Part shown: one piece after another, positions 20,296 to 29,012 of the stretch
Layout: every line of letters begins with the position of its first letter
Position numbering within the stretch: the stretch's first letter is position 1
IMG/VR virus record: IMGVR_UViG_3300025857_000012
Location: 1-31,878 of that record
Reading direction: 5' to 3' (one strand)
Source of the DNA: a virus
DNA: 31,878 nt
The notes under the pieces: generated by a model
Seen by the model: the letters and a program-made list of their open reading frames with translations, nothing else
The model's database searches: none
Told to the model about the DNA's origin: nothing
Program-made: the position numbers and the translations under genes

Positions 20296-20982
20296 ATGGA
20301 AGACCAAACGGTAACCGGATTCGATGACGTAACGACAGGCGCGGAAGCACAACCTGAAACGACGACAACCGACACGGCCGCAGAAGTTCATACAGAGACT
20401 CAACCCGACCAAGCAACCGACACCACGACAACCACCGAGGATTTCAGCGATGAAGACCTAGCGTGGGCACAGAAGAAGGGCGTCAACCTTGAGGATAAGA
20501 AGGCGGTAGCCAAGATGCTACGCAACGCCGACCAAAAGGTGAGTGAAGTATCGGCCAAAGCGAAGACGACGCTACAGGACACGGTGGAGAAGACCAGTGC
20601 GGTCGAACCCAACGCGGACGTAGTGACTCAGCTTCGCTCCGACCAGCGCATCTTGGAGACAAGACTCGCGGCCATGCAGTACTACAACGACAACCCCGAT
20701 GACCGGCAGCTCGACGCAGAAGCCTCAGCAATCTTGCAGGAGACCCTCGTCCAAGACCCTGACCTCGCAAGAGGACTCGGCCGTAACCTGCCTGCCCTGT
20801 TCGCCCTCGCTAAGCAACGACACTCCGAATCCGAGGTGGCCCAGGCTAAGGAAGCTGGACGGAAGGAAGAACGCACTGCACTCGCCGGTAAGCAGCGCGC
20901 CTCCGCCACCTCTCAAGCTGCGACCACCTCCAGCACCATTGCTGATGATGACCCGTTCTTGAAAGGTTTTATGAACAAATAA
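20296..20982 (+). CDS. Scaffolding protein
   Basis: The start at 20296 (MEDQTVTGFDDV) is chosen for its AAAGGAG; upstream in-frame codons are not used. 228 residues: an acidic Thr-rich N-terminus (about 1-55), a FSDEDLAWAQKKGVNLEDKKAVAKMLRNADQKVSE segment, and a long charged helical region, ending in DDDPFLKGFMNK. This acidic, helical, low-complexity type just before the capsid gene is characteristic of phage scaffolding proteins, and the short basic C-terminal end would bind the capsid shell. Confidence 0.8.
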   Translation: MEDQTVTGFDDVTTGAEAQPETTTTDTAAEVHTETQPDQATDTTTTTEDFSDEDLAWAQKKGVNLEDKKAVAKMLRNADQKVSEVSAKAKTTLQDTVEKTSAVEPNADVVTQLRSDQRILETRLAAMQYYNDNPDDRQLDAEASAILQETLVQDPDLARGLGRNLPALFALAKQRHSESEVAQAKEAGRKEERTALAGKQRASATSQAATTSSTIADDDPFLKGFMNK

Positions 20983-21001
20983 CCTTAGGAACCAGACTTA
21001 A

Positions 21002-21829
21002 ATGTCACAAAACTTAGCTGTAAAATACTCACCGAAAGTCGATGAAGTATTCCATTTAGCCTCTTTGACCGACGAAGCCATGAACCAGGACTACGACTGG
21101 GATGGCGTAAACAGTATTAACGTCTACGGCGTTGGTACTGCTCCGATGAACACCTACGCTCGTTCCGGCTCCAACCGGTACGGCACGCCGCAGGAACTCG
21201 ATGACACGAAGACGAACTACGCGCTAACCCGCGACCGCGCCTTCACCTTCACCGTTGACCGCCGTAACCGCGATGAGAGCCAACAGGCAACCGAAGCTGG
21301 TAAGGCTCTCCGCCGCCAGATCGACGTCGTTGTCACTCCCGAGATCGACATCTACCGTGTGGCTGCACTCAACAGTGCTGTAACCGCCAACACGGCCTTC
21401 GTCGACACTGGTGCCACGAGCGCCGCCAACGCGTACAGCCAGTTCCTCGATGTGAACGGCCGTATCTCCAACCTCCTCGTTCCGCTGACTGAGCGCATCG
21501 CCTTCATGACCCCGGCTTACTACAACTTCCTCAAGCTCTCGGGCTTCGTGGTTGCTAGTGAGATCGCTGCCGGTGGCCGCCAGACCGGTGACTTGGGCAA
21601 GGTGGACAACGTGACGGTCAAGGTCATCCCTTCGACCTACATGCCTGGTAACACCGACCTGCTCATCACTCACCCGGTTGCTATGACTTCTCCAATGGTC
21701 CTCACCGACTACATGGTTCACGAGAACGCTCCTGGCATCAACGGTTGGTTGGTTGAAGGTCGCGTGGTTTACGACGCATTCGTCTTGGCCAACAAGGTCA
21801 ACGCGGTTGCTGCCCACAAGACTTCTTAA
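21002..21829 (+). CDS. Major capsid protein
   Basis: A 275-residue protein following the scaffold, probably HK97-fold of a compact podovirus type. It begins MSQNLAVKYSPKVDEVFHLASLT and has DYDWDGVNSINVYGVGTAPMN, YALTRDRAFTFTVDRRNRDES (the typical strand-and-turn of this family), VPLTERIAFMTPAYYNFLK, and a C-terminal P-domain-like half. Position, size and absence of Cys fit. GC3 is high, as expected for an abundantly translated gene. Confidence 0.85.
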   Translation: MSQNLAVKYSPKVDEVFHLASLTDEAMNQDYDWDGVNSINVYGVGTAPMNTYARSGSNRYGTPQELDDTKTNYALTRDRAFTFTVDRRNRDESQQATEAGKALRRQIDVVVTPEIDIYRVAALNSAVTANTAFVDTGATSAANAYSQFLDVNGRISNLLVPLTERIAFMTPAYYNFLKLSGFVVASEIAAGGRQTGDLGKVDNVTVKVIPSTYMPGNTDLLITHPVAMTSPMVLTDYMVHENAPGINGWLVEGRVVYDAFVLANKVNAVAAHKTS

Positions 21830-21847
21830 GCAAGGACCAAGTAACGC

Positions 21848-22129
21848 ATGAGTTTAACTATCCAAGATATCGAACGAATCAAGCTGGACGCTCACAAAAC
21901 CGTCCAGCGCCAGTTCCGCGATGCCATCGAAGACTACGGCTGGGAGCCAACTGCCACGCCCGAAATCGGCACTGCCGAACTGGTCGATGAGTCAGCTGAT
22001 GAGGCTGAGAGCGCTGATCCCGGTATCGCAGAACTCCGCTCGCAAGCCAAGGACCTCGGCATCAGTGCCGGTGGCTCCAAGGACGAATTAACCCAGCGCA
22101 TCGCTGATGCGCAGAAAGGCACTGAATAA
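21848..22129 (+). CDS. Small SAP/HeH-type protein
   Basis: A 93-residue protein with a helical N-terminus (IQDIERIKLDAHKTVQRQFRDAIEDYGWEP), an acidic Glu/Asp linker and a C-terminal IAELRSQAKDLGISAGGSKDELTQRI (about 61-86) that fits the SAP or helix-extended-helix DNA-binding pattern. Such proteins are often found after the capsid gene in phages, where they may be head-completion factors or bind DNA. Coupled to the next gene by TAATG. Confidence 0.7.
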   Translation: MSLTIQDIERIKLDAHKTVQRQFRDAIEDYGWEPTATPEIGTAELVDESADEAESADPGIAELRSQAKDLGISAGGSKDELTQRIADAQKGTE

Positions 22130-22515
22130 TGCCAATCTCGAACTTTTACGGAGACCGTCCCTCGGTCAACGTAACGACTAGCAAAACCCTAGCCGCCACC
22201 GATGCTGGAACCATCCAGAACGTAACGGCTGACGCTCAGGTAATCACCCTACCGGCTGCCGCAGCTGGATTGGTTGGACTGTCCTTCACCATCGCGGTGG
22301 GCGGCAATAACGGCGACAACACTGTCACCGTTACTCCTAACGCTGCCGACGGTGTCAACGGCCTGGGCTTCACCTCGACCGTCGCCAAGGGGCCGCAAAG
22401 CCTCAAGGCCACCGGTAAGGCTGGTGACCGCATCACGCTGACCTGCTCGGGTGTAACCGGCGTCAATGCCTGGTACATCGCAGACAACAGTGGTCTATGG
22501 ACAAGGCTGCCATAA
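22129..22515 (+). CDS. Beta-rich head or neck decoration-type protein
   Basis: A 128-residue beta-rich, small-residue-rich protein: VNVTTSKTLAATDAGTIQNVTADAQVITLPAAAAGLVG, GGNNGDNTVTVTPNA, ending NAWYIADNSGLWTRLP. The pattern is that of small jelly-roll or decoration proteins in virions. No firm family. It is followed after one base by the next gene. Confidence 0.65.
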   Translation: MPISNFYGDRPSVNVTTSKTLAATDAGTIQNVTADAQVITLPAAAAGLVGLSFTIAVGGNNGDNTVTVTPNAADGVNGLGFTSTVAKGPQSLKATGKAGDRITLTCSGVTGVNAWYIADNSGLWTRLP

Positions 22516-22516
22516 C

Positions 22517-22708
22517 ATGGGGAACATCAATCTTCATGGCAAGAGCGCCCCGGTTAAAGTCAAAGCGCCAACAGGCAGCCTCGGCAACATCGCGTCGCAC
22601 GGCAAAGTTGCTGCGATTAAGACCCGCATAACCGCCAAGTTCGTTCCGATTAAGACCGGAAACACCAAGCCGGCCACGCCCCCGATGGGTGGCAAGAAAG
22701 CCTGCTAG
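22517..22708 (+). CDS. Small basic virion-type protein
   Basis: The ATG at 22517 lies just after the previous stop. 63 residues, rich in Lys, Gly and Ala with two imperfect repeats (INLHGKSAPVKVKAP and IASHGKVAAIKTR), ending GGKKAC. Unknown function, perhaps DNA-contacting in the head. A terminator follows. Confidence 0.6.
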   Translation: MGNINLHGKSAPVKVKAPTGSLGNIASHGKVAAIKTRITAKFVPIKTGNTKPATPPMGGKKAC

Positions 22709-22728
22709 GCCAGGTTACAACCAGAATT

Positions 22729-22750
22729 AGAGCCCTTCGGGGCTCTTTTT
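22729..22750 (+). terminator. Rho-independent terminator in the virion operon
   Basis: AGAGCCC, TTCG tetraloop, GGGCTCT, then TTTTT. It splits the head genes from the tail genes and may reduce expression downstream; bases 22751-22815 must then contain a promoter for the tail genes or allow readthrough. Confidence 0.92.
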
Positions 22751-22815
22751 CGTTTGTGCTATTGCATATCGCCTTCGCTTAACCGAATATAGAGGTAAGT
22801 AACAGGTGAATTCGC

Positions 22816-23814
22816 GTGGCCGACAACACAGCTCTAAACATTATGGCCGGTGGTGATAGCATCTCCACTGATGATCTTGGGACTACCAAGGTCCAGCGCG
22901 TTAAAGTGCAGTACGGTGTTGAGGGCGTAGCGACTGACGTTAATGCCTCAACTCCACTACCGGTTACTACTGCGTCGCTACCGCTCCCTACTGGCGCTGC
23001 AACCTCGGGTTCTCAACTCCCTAATAACCACAATGTCGTCGTAACCTCTGCCCCAACTACGGCTGTAACCGCGGCTGCGCTGCCATTGCCTACTGGTGCT
23101 GCCACTTCTGCAGCCCAAACAACCGGCAATACTTCAATCGCCTCAGTTGACACCAAGACCCCGGCCCTCGGTCAAGCCCTTGCCGCCGCATCAGTTCCCG
23201 TTATTCTTCCCTCAGCTACAGTTACAACGCTGACGCCCCCCGCTGCTATTACAGGCTTTGCTACTGCCGCTAAGCAACCTGCGCTTGGGACAGCTGGTAC
23301 GGCTTCAGTCGATGTTATTACTATTCAGGGTAAAGCGGCTATGACGCCGGTTCTGGTTGACCCTTCCGGTGTTACTTCGCCTGTATCCCTCGCCTCCGTA
23401 CCGAGCCATGCTGTCACGAATGCGGGCACCTTCGCTGCTCAAGCCACCGCCGTTGCAGCTACCACTGGTGGCTATACTCCCGGCAAACTCATCTCAGCCG
23501 CCAGCACCAATGCTACGAGCGTCAAAGCTTCGGCGGGAACACTCGGCTTCCTGGCCGTTGGGAACATCAACGCCTCACCCCGCTATGTGAAGTTCTACAA
23601 TAAGGCCAGTGCGCCGACAGTCGGAACTGACACGCCAGTAGCCGTCTTCACCATTCCCGGCAACACGGCTGGGGCAGGGTCAAACATTCCACTCCCGCCG
23701 CAAGGCTTGGCGTTCTCCACCGGCATTGCCTTTGCCATCACGGGCGGTATCACCGATGCCGACACCACGAATATTCTGGTTTCAGAAGTAACAATTTCAT
23801 ATGGGACAATCTAA
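22816..23814 (+). CDS. Large Ala/Thr-rich virion protein
   Basis: A 332-residue GTG-started protein, rich in Ala, Thr, Pro and Val. Two copies of an LPLPTGAATS motif occur (near residues 56 and 89), the second followed by AAQTTGNTSIASVDTKTPALGQALAAASVPVILPS. The last 110 residues (KLISAASTNATSVKASAGTLGFLAVGNINASPRYVKFYNK, then PVAVFTIPGNTAG) form a beta-sandwich domain seen in many phage-related virion proteins. I recall this pair of domains from many tailed phages and prophages, so the family is known but its exact role is not. It is coupled to a 36-aa zinc-ribbon frame by TAATG. Confidence 0.75.
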   Translation: MADNTALNIMAGGDSISTDDLGTTKVQRVKVQYGVEGVATDVNASTPLPVTTASLPLPTGAATSGSQLPNNHNVVVTSAPTTAVTAAALPLPTGAATSAAQTTGNTSIASVDTKTPALGQALAAASVPVILPSATVTTLTPPAAITGFATAAKQPALGTAGTASVDVITIQGKAAMTPVLVDPSGVTSPVSLASVPSHAVTNAGTFAAQATAVAATTGGYTPGKLISAASTNATSVKASAGTLGFLAVGNINASPRYVKFYNKASAPTVGTDTPVAVFTIPGNTAGAGSNIPLPPQGLAFSTGIAFAITGGITDADTTNILVSEVTISYGTI

Positions 23815-23924
23815 TGAGAAAGCTATGGTGGTTCTTAACTGACCGCTGTACTAAGTGCGGGGGCATGGTCGAGGTCTATAGCGCCAAGAATGCCCGGTGT
23901 ATTTGTTGTGGAGCAAGAAACTAG
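23814..23924 (+). CDS. 36-aa zinc-ribbon protein in the tail operon
   Basis: Begins MRKLWWFLTDRCTKCGG and ends RCICCGARN, with CTKC and CICC pairs 16 residues apart, a minimal zinc ribbon. ATG overlaps the previous stop, and the TAG is directly followed by the ATG of the next gene. Translation is very likely given this packing. Zinc binding is inferred. Confidence 0.65.
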   Translation: MRKLWWFLTDRCTKCGGMVEVYSAKNARCICCGARN

Positions 23925-24518
23925 ATGGCAGTACGGACTAACTTAGTTCCGAACCCAAGCCTGGAAGTGAATATTACAGATGGCTGGGGTCCAGACGCCG
24001 ATTTTACACGTGACACTTCATCTGGGGCTTATGTTGGGTCGGCCTGCGTTAATCAAGTATCGACAACGGGGTATGCGAACTTCACGACTATAAATGACGG
24101 TACTGGAGTGGTTGTAAGCCCGAATACTACCTATACCATCAGTTTTTATTACAAGATGACAGTAACAAGTGGCCAAGCTCCGAACGTTCAAATCAATGTC
24201 GGCTCAGCATATGGAACTGCTCTCTATAATGGCAACCTATCAGCCCAAGCAAGCTATACGAGGTTTTCTGCTACTGTTACTACCGGGGCATCTGATACGC
24301 ATTTGTATCTAAGGATCTATAACAACAATGGTAGTGTAACTGGTCTTTACGATGCATTCATGGTTGAGGCTGCGGGTAGTGCTGGAACGTACTTCGATGG
24401 TTCAACTATGCAGTCCGGCTATACCTACGCCTGGACTGGAACAGTGAACAATTCGACCTCGACTGAAATACCTGCTTCCCGCACCAACCAATACCTCAGC
24501 ATGATGGGTGTGGGCTAA
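23925..24518 (+). CDS. Carbohydrate-binding-like tail protein
   Basis: A 197-residue beta-sandwich protein: NLVPNPSLEVNITDGW at the start, YTISFYYKMTV, HLYLRIYNNNGSVTGLYDAFMVEAAGSAGTYFDG, ending NQYLSMMGVG. NLVPNPS(L/F)E followed by a jelly roll with YxISFYxK and DAFMVE is the carbohydrate-binding-module type found in phage tail and fiber proteins. Its lower GC than neighbours suggests separate acquisition. It could bind a cell-wall polysaccharide. Coupled to a small frame by TAATG. Confidence 0.75.
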   Translation: MAVRTNLVPNPSLEVNITDGWGPDADFTRDTSSGAYVGSACVNQVSTTGYANFTTINDGTGVVVSPNTTYTISFYYKMTVTSGQAPNVQINVGSAYGTALYNGNLSAQASYTRFSATVTTGASDTHLYLRIYNNNGSVTGLYDAFMVEAAGSAGTYFDGSTMQSGYTYAWTGTVNNSTSTEIPASRTNQYLSMMGVG

Positions 24519-24685
24519 TGTCGCTACTATTACTCTTTCCTGGTGGCGTTTACGTGCCACCGCCGTCATTTACAGCCAGCCCCTCCATGGCTTCAGGGGC
24601 TTACACGCTGTCCGGCAGTACGTCCCCAAGCGCCTACACGCCGTCGACAATAAATACCCCTGGGTCTTATACCCCTAGTAGTTAA
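24518..24685 (+). CDS. 55-aa Ser/Pro/Tyr-rich protein
   Basis: Begins MSLLLLFPGGVYVPPPSF and continues with a repeated S-x-AYT-x-S pattern (ASGAYTLSGST, SPSAYTPSTI, TPGSYTPSS). Its ATG overlaps the previous stop. Similar short phage proteins follow fiber or tail genes; function unknown. The repeated unit could decorate a fiber or link two modules. Confidence 0.55.
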   Translation: MSLLLLFPGGVYVPPPSFTASPSMASGAYTLSGSTSPSAYTPSTINTPGSYTPSS

Positions 24686-24711
24686 ACCATTAGGGCTTTA
24701 TAGTAGAATCA

Positions 24712-25371
24712 ATGGCAAGCACTATCCAACTCTCTCAATTCAAGACCTGGGTTCGTACTAAGCTTGGCGACTCATCCTTTGATGACGCTAGCCTGACTCA
24801 ATTCGCCAATGAGACGAACAGGGAAATCTGCAACCAGCCGGTGCCCTGGCCGTTCATGGAGAAGAGCTTCATAGGCACTATCACGACGGGAATCAACACT
24901 TATGCCTTCCCGACGGACATGCAAGCCCCCATCAACGCGGAAATCACCGTGCCTATTGCTCAGGCGCGGTTCCTGGACTTCATGCCGTACAAGGAATTCG
25001 ACCAGCGCTATCCTGACCCGGCGGCCTTGACAGTTTCAACACCGGATATTTGGACGCGCTTCGGTGGCACGTGGATTATCGGACCGGCTGCACCTGACCA
25101 GACCTATACCATTCAGATGCGCTACATCAAGGTGCCCACCACGACGACCTCAGACGCTTCAACCCTCGACATACCTGACGAGTTCTCCGAACTGCTCACC
25201 CTCGGCATGTACGCCCGAGCGCTCGAGGCCAGCGATGAGATCGACTACGCCAAGGACCAGTACCAGAAGTTCGCAGCGCAGTTGTCACTGATGAAGCAGC
25301 GCTTGGCAATTCAGCAGTCTGGCACGGTTCAGGTGATGCAGACGCGTAGAACGCTTCGACGAGGCCGGTAA
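24712..25371 (+). CDS. Head-tail adaptor (tail tubular A-like)
   Basis: A 219-residue protein with a helical N-terminus (LSQFKTWVRTKLGDSSFDDASLTQFANETNREICNQ), a beta core (TWIIGPAAPDQTYTIQMRYIKVP) and a helical C-terminal half (DIPDEFSELLTLGMYARALEASDEIDYAKDQYQKFAAQL). This is the pattern of podovirus adaptor proteins such as T7 gp11 (tail tubular protein A) and phage gp-type adaptors that attach below the portal. The match is structural by pattern. It is coupled to the next gene. Confidence 0.75.
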   Translation: MASTIQLSQFKTWVRTKLGDSSFDDASLTQFANETNREICNQPVPWPFMEKSFIGTITTGINTYAFPTDMQAPINAEITVPIAQARFLDFMPYKEFDQRYPDPAALTVSTPDIWTRFGGTWIIGPAAPDQTYTIQMRYIKVPTTTTSDASTLDIPDEFSELLTLGMYARALEASDEIDYAKDQYQKFAAQLSLMKQRLAIQQSGTVQVMQTRRTLRRGR

Positions 25372-27302
25372 TGGCCTTACGACGTTATCTCCCCATCCGG
25401 CTGATACCGATACTGCCCATCCAGGTCTACGACTTCCAAGGTGGCGTCGATACATACACTGCCAACGAGAACCTCAAGACCAGCGCCTCGCCCTACGCCC
25501 GCAACGTGCGCTACAAGAGCCGCGAGACTATCCAGACGCGTAAAGGGCCAGGTTTCTACTCCGTGGCCGTAGGACAGACCCAGAACGCGTCACAGACCGG
25601 TGCCACCATCGCCAACCAGACTGTCTCGCTGACGACCAAGCAGGCGGCCAAGTTCACGGCGACCGCTACCGGCTCACTGACACGCGTGGATCTGAACCTA
25701 GAGAGCACTACGCCAGCTGGTACTGGGCCAGTCATAGTCGAGATTTACAGTGACAACGCCGGTTCGCCTGGCACGTTGCTTGCTTCGAGCTCCATCACGG
25801 GTGGCCTCATCACTGGGGCATACCAGTATCTACCGGCTCTCTTCCTCAACCCACCGACCATCACCAATACCTCGGTCTACTGGATCGTCGCCTACATCCA
25901 GTCGGACGGTACGAACTCATACCTCTGGGGCAGCGTGGCCGGCTCCAGTTCCAAGGCCAACATCAACCTGGCCGGCTGGACCGCTCAGAGCTACGACCTC
26001 AACTTCATTACCTACTTGTCGCCCACCGCGGCGGTCATCGGTGGCATCCGCTTCTATCAGTCGAGCGGCACCAAGGCGACCATCTTCGCTACCAGCGCCG
26101 GGGTCTACACAGTCAATGACATCACGGGTGCGGTCACGCTCTTATGGGCTGGTAACACGAGTGCCACCAACTACGTCTTCGAACAGTTCAACGACAATCT
26201 CTACTGGGTCAACGGCTTCGACGCACCGCAGCAGTACAACGGCACGGTGGTTACGGCTGTGCCTGGCAGTCCTGGCATTGCGTCCTACGTGAAGTTGCAC
26301 AAGAACACGCTGTTCTTCGTCATGGCCTCTGATCCGACGCGGGTGATTTTCTCGCAACCAGCTGACCCGACGACCTACACCTCGGTGAGCTTCCTGTACG
26401 TGCCAAGTCCAAAGAACCCTGACCCGATCAAGACGCTGACCAGCCTCCAGGACAACCTCATCATCCGGACTCGCCAGACCAAGTGGGTGCTCTACGGCGC
26501 GGACCTGTCGAGCTTCACGCTGCGCCGCTCAACCGGCCTGCAAGGCGTGACCAACGCCAACGGCGTGGCGGCACACGACAATGTCGAGTACTCCGTAACG
26601 GACAACGGCATCTACCACTTCAACGGGTCCACCGACACGCTCGTCTCCCAGTCGATCCAACCTGACTTTGACGCCATCATCGACAAGACGAAGTGCACGC
26701 TTACGCTGTCCGGCAACTACCTGCGGGTCTTCTACCCCACGGCCGGGTCGGCCTACAACAACATGGCGTTCGTCATCGACCTGCTCTACGGCACGGTCTT
26801 CATCGACGACAGCCAGTACTTCGGTCGAGCCTTCGTGATGAAGGGCCAGGGTGACCCGGAGACGCTGGTCCTCGCCTCAGGCATCGTGGGCGCCGTCTAC
26901 TACGCCGACATGGGCTACAGCGATCTAGGTGCAGCGATTGCCTTCGACTACCGCACGAAGTACGAGAGTTATGGCGAGATCGTGGCGAAGAAGAAGGTTC
27001 GGCGCCTCTACCCAGAGTTCACCGGTCAGGGCGGGAACTACTCGTGCAGCGTCTCCGTCGACTTCAACATGTCCAACGCCCCACAACTCCTGTCCAACGT
27101 CTCCCAGCTCCGCTCAGGGCCGCTGTGGGGCACGTTCGTTTGGGGTGCAGCGACATGGGGAGCGTTTGGCAACATCCGCCCTCGCTTGAGTGTGCCGAGT
27201 GAGTTCTATACCCGGCAGTACCGCTTCCAGCACACGGGCGTCAATCATCCGGTGGAACTAGTCGGTTTTTCAGACTACTACTTGAAGAAACGTCCACGAT
27301 AG
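25371..27302 (+). CDS. Tail nozzle-like protein (tail tubular B-like)
   Basis: A 643-residue beta-rich protein directly after the adaptor. Its N-terminus (FQGGVDTYTANENLKTSASPYARNVRYKSRETIQTRKGPGFY) and beta-propeller-like repeats (GTKATIFATSAGVYTVND, NLYWVNGFDAPQQYNG, HNVEYSVTDNGIYHFNG in modified form) resemble podovirus nozzle proteins. An insert of about 120 residues (about 75-200: SLTTKQAAKFTATATGSLTRVDLNLES, then VIVEIYSDNAGSPGTLLASS) looks like an extra jelly-roll domain. It forms the distal tail tube below the adaptor. The ATG overlaps the adaptor stop. Confidence 0.72.
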   Translation: MALRRYLPIRLIPILPIQVYDFQGGVDTYTANENLKTSASPYARNVRYKSRETIQTRKGPGFYSVAVGQTQNASQTGATIANQTVSLTTKQAAKFTATATGSLTRVDLNLESTTPAGTGPVIVEIYSDNAGSPGTLLASSSITGGLITGAYQYLPALFLNPPTITNTSVYWIVAYIQSDGTNSYLWGSVAGSSSKANINLAGWTAQSYDLNFITYLSPTAAVIGGIRFYQSSGTKATIFATSAGVYTVNDITGAVTLLWAGNTSATNYVFEQFNDNLYWVNGFDAPQQYNGTVVTAVPGSPGIASYVKLHKNTLFFVMASDPTRVIFSQPADPTTYTSVSFLYVPSPKNPDPIKTLTSLQDNLIIRTRQTKWVLYGADLSSFTLRRSTGLQGVTNANGVAAHDNVEYSVTDNGIYHFNGSTDTLVSQSIQPDFDAIIDKTKCTLTLSGNYLRVFYPTAGSAYNNMAFVIDLLYGTVFIDDSQYFGRAFVMKGQGDPETLVLASGIVGAVYYADMGYSDLGAAIAFDYRTKYESYGEIVAKKKVRRLYPEFTGQGGNYSCSVSVDFNMSNAPQLLSNVSQLRSGPLWGTFVWGAATWGAFGNIRPRLSVPSEFYTRQYRFQHTGVNHPVELVGFSDYYLKKRPR

Positions 27303-27331
27303 ACCAGTATTAAACACAAGGATTTACCAGC

Positions 27332-28312
27332 ATGTCATTATTCAGCTACTCGCCACAAACAAACGGGACCATCGCAGACGTATCTAACCTCAATGTGCCG
27401 TTCGCTCAGGTAGCGGCTATTCTCAACGGTGGGATTGACTCGACTAACGTCACACCTGCCAGCCTTGGGCCGGCTGTGTTCAGCTCGGCCGCTAACCCCG
27501 AGACCCGCCAACGCCGCAACTTCGTCAACTACGTCGTCTCCGGCGGTACTATTCCCACCTCCGGCACCCTCAGCTCCACCATCACGGCCATGGTCGCCTA
27601 CAACAACGGCAAGGAGCAGACGCCGGGGGCGTTCCCCAAGACCTTCACAGCCTCCAAAGACACCTATGTGGACGAGAAGGATGACGGGACCTACGTCTTT
27701 GTTGAGGTAGCCAACGGCGCGCTAACCGGCATGACGCTGACGACTAACTCGGATAGTTCACCTTCTTTGCGCATCGCCAAGGTGGTGACGAGCGGTACGG
27801 CAGTTACGAGCGTCGTCCAGGGCCAAGGGGCCGACCCGATCGGTAACCTGCTCTACCCCATGGGGGCGACGTCAGCTAAAGGTTTGCAAAATCCAAGCAA
27901 GTTTCTCGTCTACCGCACCGGCAGCCTGAACTCAAACGGCCTGATTCCGTTCGATACTAAACTCTACGATTCAGGTAACGAGGTCGACCTCATAACCAAC
28001 TTGGGACGATTCACAGCTAAAATAGCTGGTTTCTACCACTTTGATGCCGCTTGGAAGGCGATAACCAACTCCACTAATCAAGTGCAAGCCATCTCGTTGT
28101 ATAAGAATGGAGCCGTGTATGTCACCGGCCCATCGCAAGTCGTCCCGACGAATGGAAGCGGTGTTGGCCCCGGCATGGGCACGAGCATTCAACTCGCTGC
28201 CGGTGACTATGTAGAAATATATTCAGGACCAGGCAGCGCAGTACAGCTGATGTCCACCGGGGCGTGGCCGGCTTACTGTTGGTTCTCCGGCTATCTAATT
28301 AGCGCGAGCTAA
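27332..28312 (+). CDS. Tail fiber with C1q/TNF-like C-terminal domain
   Basis: A 326-residue protein. The N-terminal 60 residues (VSNLNVPFAQVAAILNGGIDSTNVTPASLG) are an attachment region like that of many fiber proteins; a middle domain follows. The last 135 residues (FLVYRTGSLNSNGLIPFDTKLYDSGN, GRFTAKIAGFYHFDAAWK, AISLYKNGAVY, AAGDYVEIYSG, CWFSGYLIS) fit a C1q-like trimeric jelly roll, a common receptor-binding domain. AAGGA lies before the ATG. It overlaps by one base a 27-codon frame that looks like a fiber remnant. Confidence 0.8.
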   Translation: MSLFSYSPQTNGTIADVSNLNVPFAQVAAILNGGIDSTNVTPASLGPAVFSSAANPETRQRRNFVNYVVSGGTIPTSGTLSSTITAMVAYNNGKEQTPGAFPKTFTASKDTYVDEKDDGTYVFVEVANGALTGMTLTTNSDSSPSLRIAKVVTSGTAVTSVVQGQGADPIGNLLYPMGATSAKGLQNPSKFLVYRTGSLNSNGLIPFDTKLYDSGNEVDLITNLGRFTAKIAGFYHFDAAWKAITNSTNQVQAISLYKNGAVYVTGPSQVVPTNGSGVGPGMGTSIQLAAGDYVEIYSGPGSAVQLMSTGAWPAYCWFSGYLISAS

Positions 28313-28395
28313 TGGCCACCACCCCGAACCGCCTCCAAGTCGGCACGACCTTCGACCAGGCCATCCCGCTGAATTGCATTAACAGGACTTACTAA
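28312..28395 (+). pseudogene. 27-aa fiber N-terminus remnant
   Basis: The frame overlapping the fiber stop begins MATTPNRLQVGTTFDQAIPL and then diverges into a short tail. Its first 20 residues parallel the start of the next gene (VAEIPYRLQTGSSFEQIIPL), sharing P-RLQ-G--F-Q-IPL. It looks like a truncated copy of the attachment region of that fiber, a scar of fiber exchange. Confidence 0.6.
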
Positions 28396-28396
28396 A

Positions 28397-28969
28397 GTGG
28401 CCGAGATTCCTTACAGGCTACAGACCGGTAGCTCTTTCGAGCAGATCATTCCCCTCATCAACGATGCATTCAACTCCATCGATGCTGAGAACAGGACGAA
28501 AATAATCAAAAACGGCGTAACGCCCACCATACTCTTTGGGTATCAGAAGGCTGGATTTGGTACGTTTGATTATGGACTGAAGATCGCTAAGCCGACATTT
28601 GACGTGACGACAGCGACGAACGACCAGCTTATATTCAATAGTGGGCTTGACCATCTCAAGGTCGTAAGTACTGGTACGTTGGTTGTCACTATTCCGCCTG
28701 GCGCAGCCAATGGTTCAACCTATACGGCAACATATCCGCACGGCCTGGGGTATATTCCTGCGTTTGTTGCTTACGCCTTTTTCAATTCGGCATATTACAA
28801 TCTGCCTCTTAACTCATACAGCTGGAATGGTACGTCTTTTGTGACAGGGGCGTTTGCTAGCGCGACAGTAGACGCAACCAATTTGGTAGTGACAGTCGGA
28901 GTCAATGGATTTATGGCCGGAACTACTATGCCGATCAAATACTACATCTTGCAAGAGACAGCCAACTAG
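28397..28969 (+). CDS. Second tail fiber protein
   Basis: A 190-residue GTG-started protein. The N-terminus (AEIPYRLQTGSSFEQIIPLINDAFNSIDAENRTK) is an attachment helix; the C-terminal half (VVTIPPGAANGSTYTATYPHGLGYIPAFVAYAFF, ending PIKYYILQETAN) matches a fiber-tip beta domain that has a PHGLGY-P-F motif. GC is lower than the surrounding structural genes. A second host-recognition or decoration fiber is likely. Confidence 0.68.
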   Translation: MAEIPYRLQTGSSFEQIIPLINDAFNSIDAENRTKIIKNGVTPTILFGYQKAGFGTFDYGLKIAKPTFDVTTATNDQLIFNSGLDHLKVVSTGTLVVTIPPGAANGSTYTATYPHGLGYIPAFVAYAFFNSAYYNLPLNSYSWNGTSFVTGAFASATVDATNLVVTVGVNGFMAGTTMPIKYYILQETAN

Positions 28970-29012
28970 TAAATATTGCTTGCGTTTATAAATTGACCTA
29001 TAGTTTTTAGTA

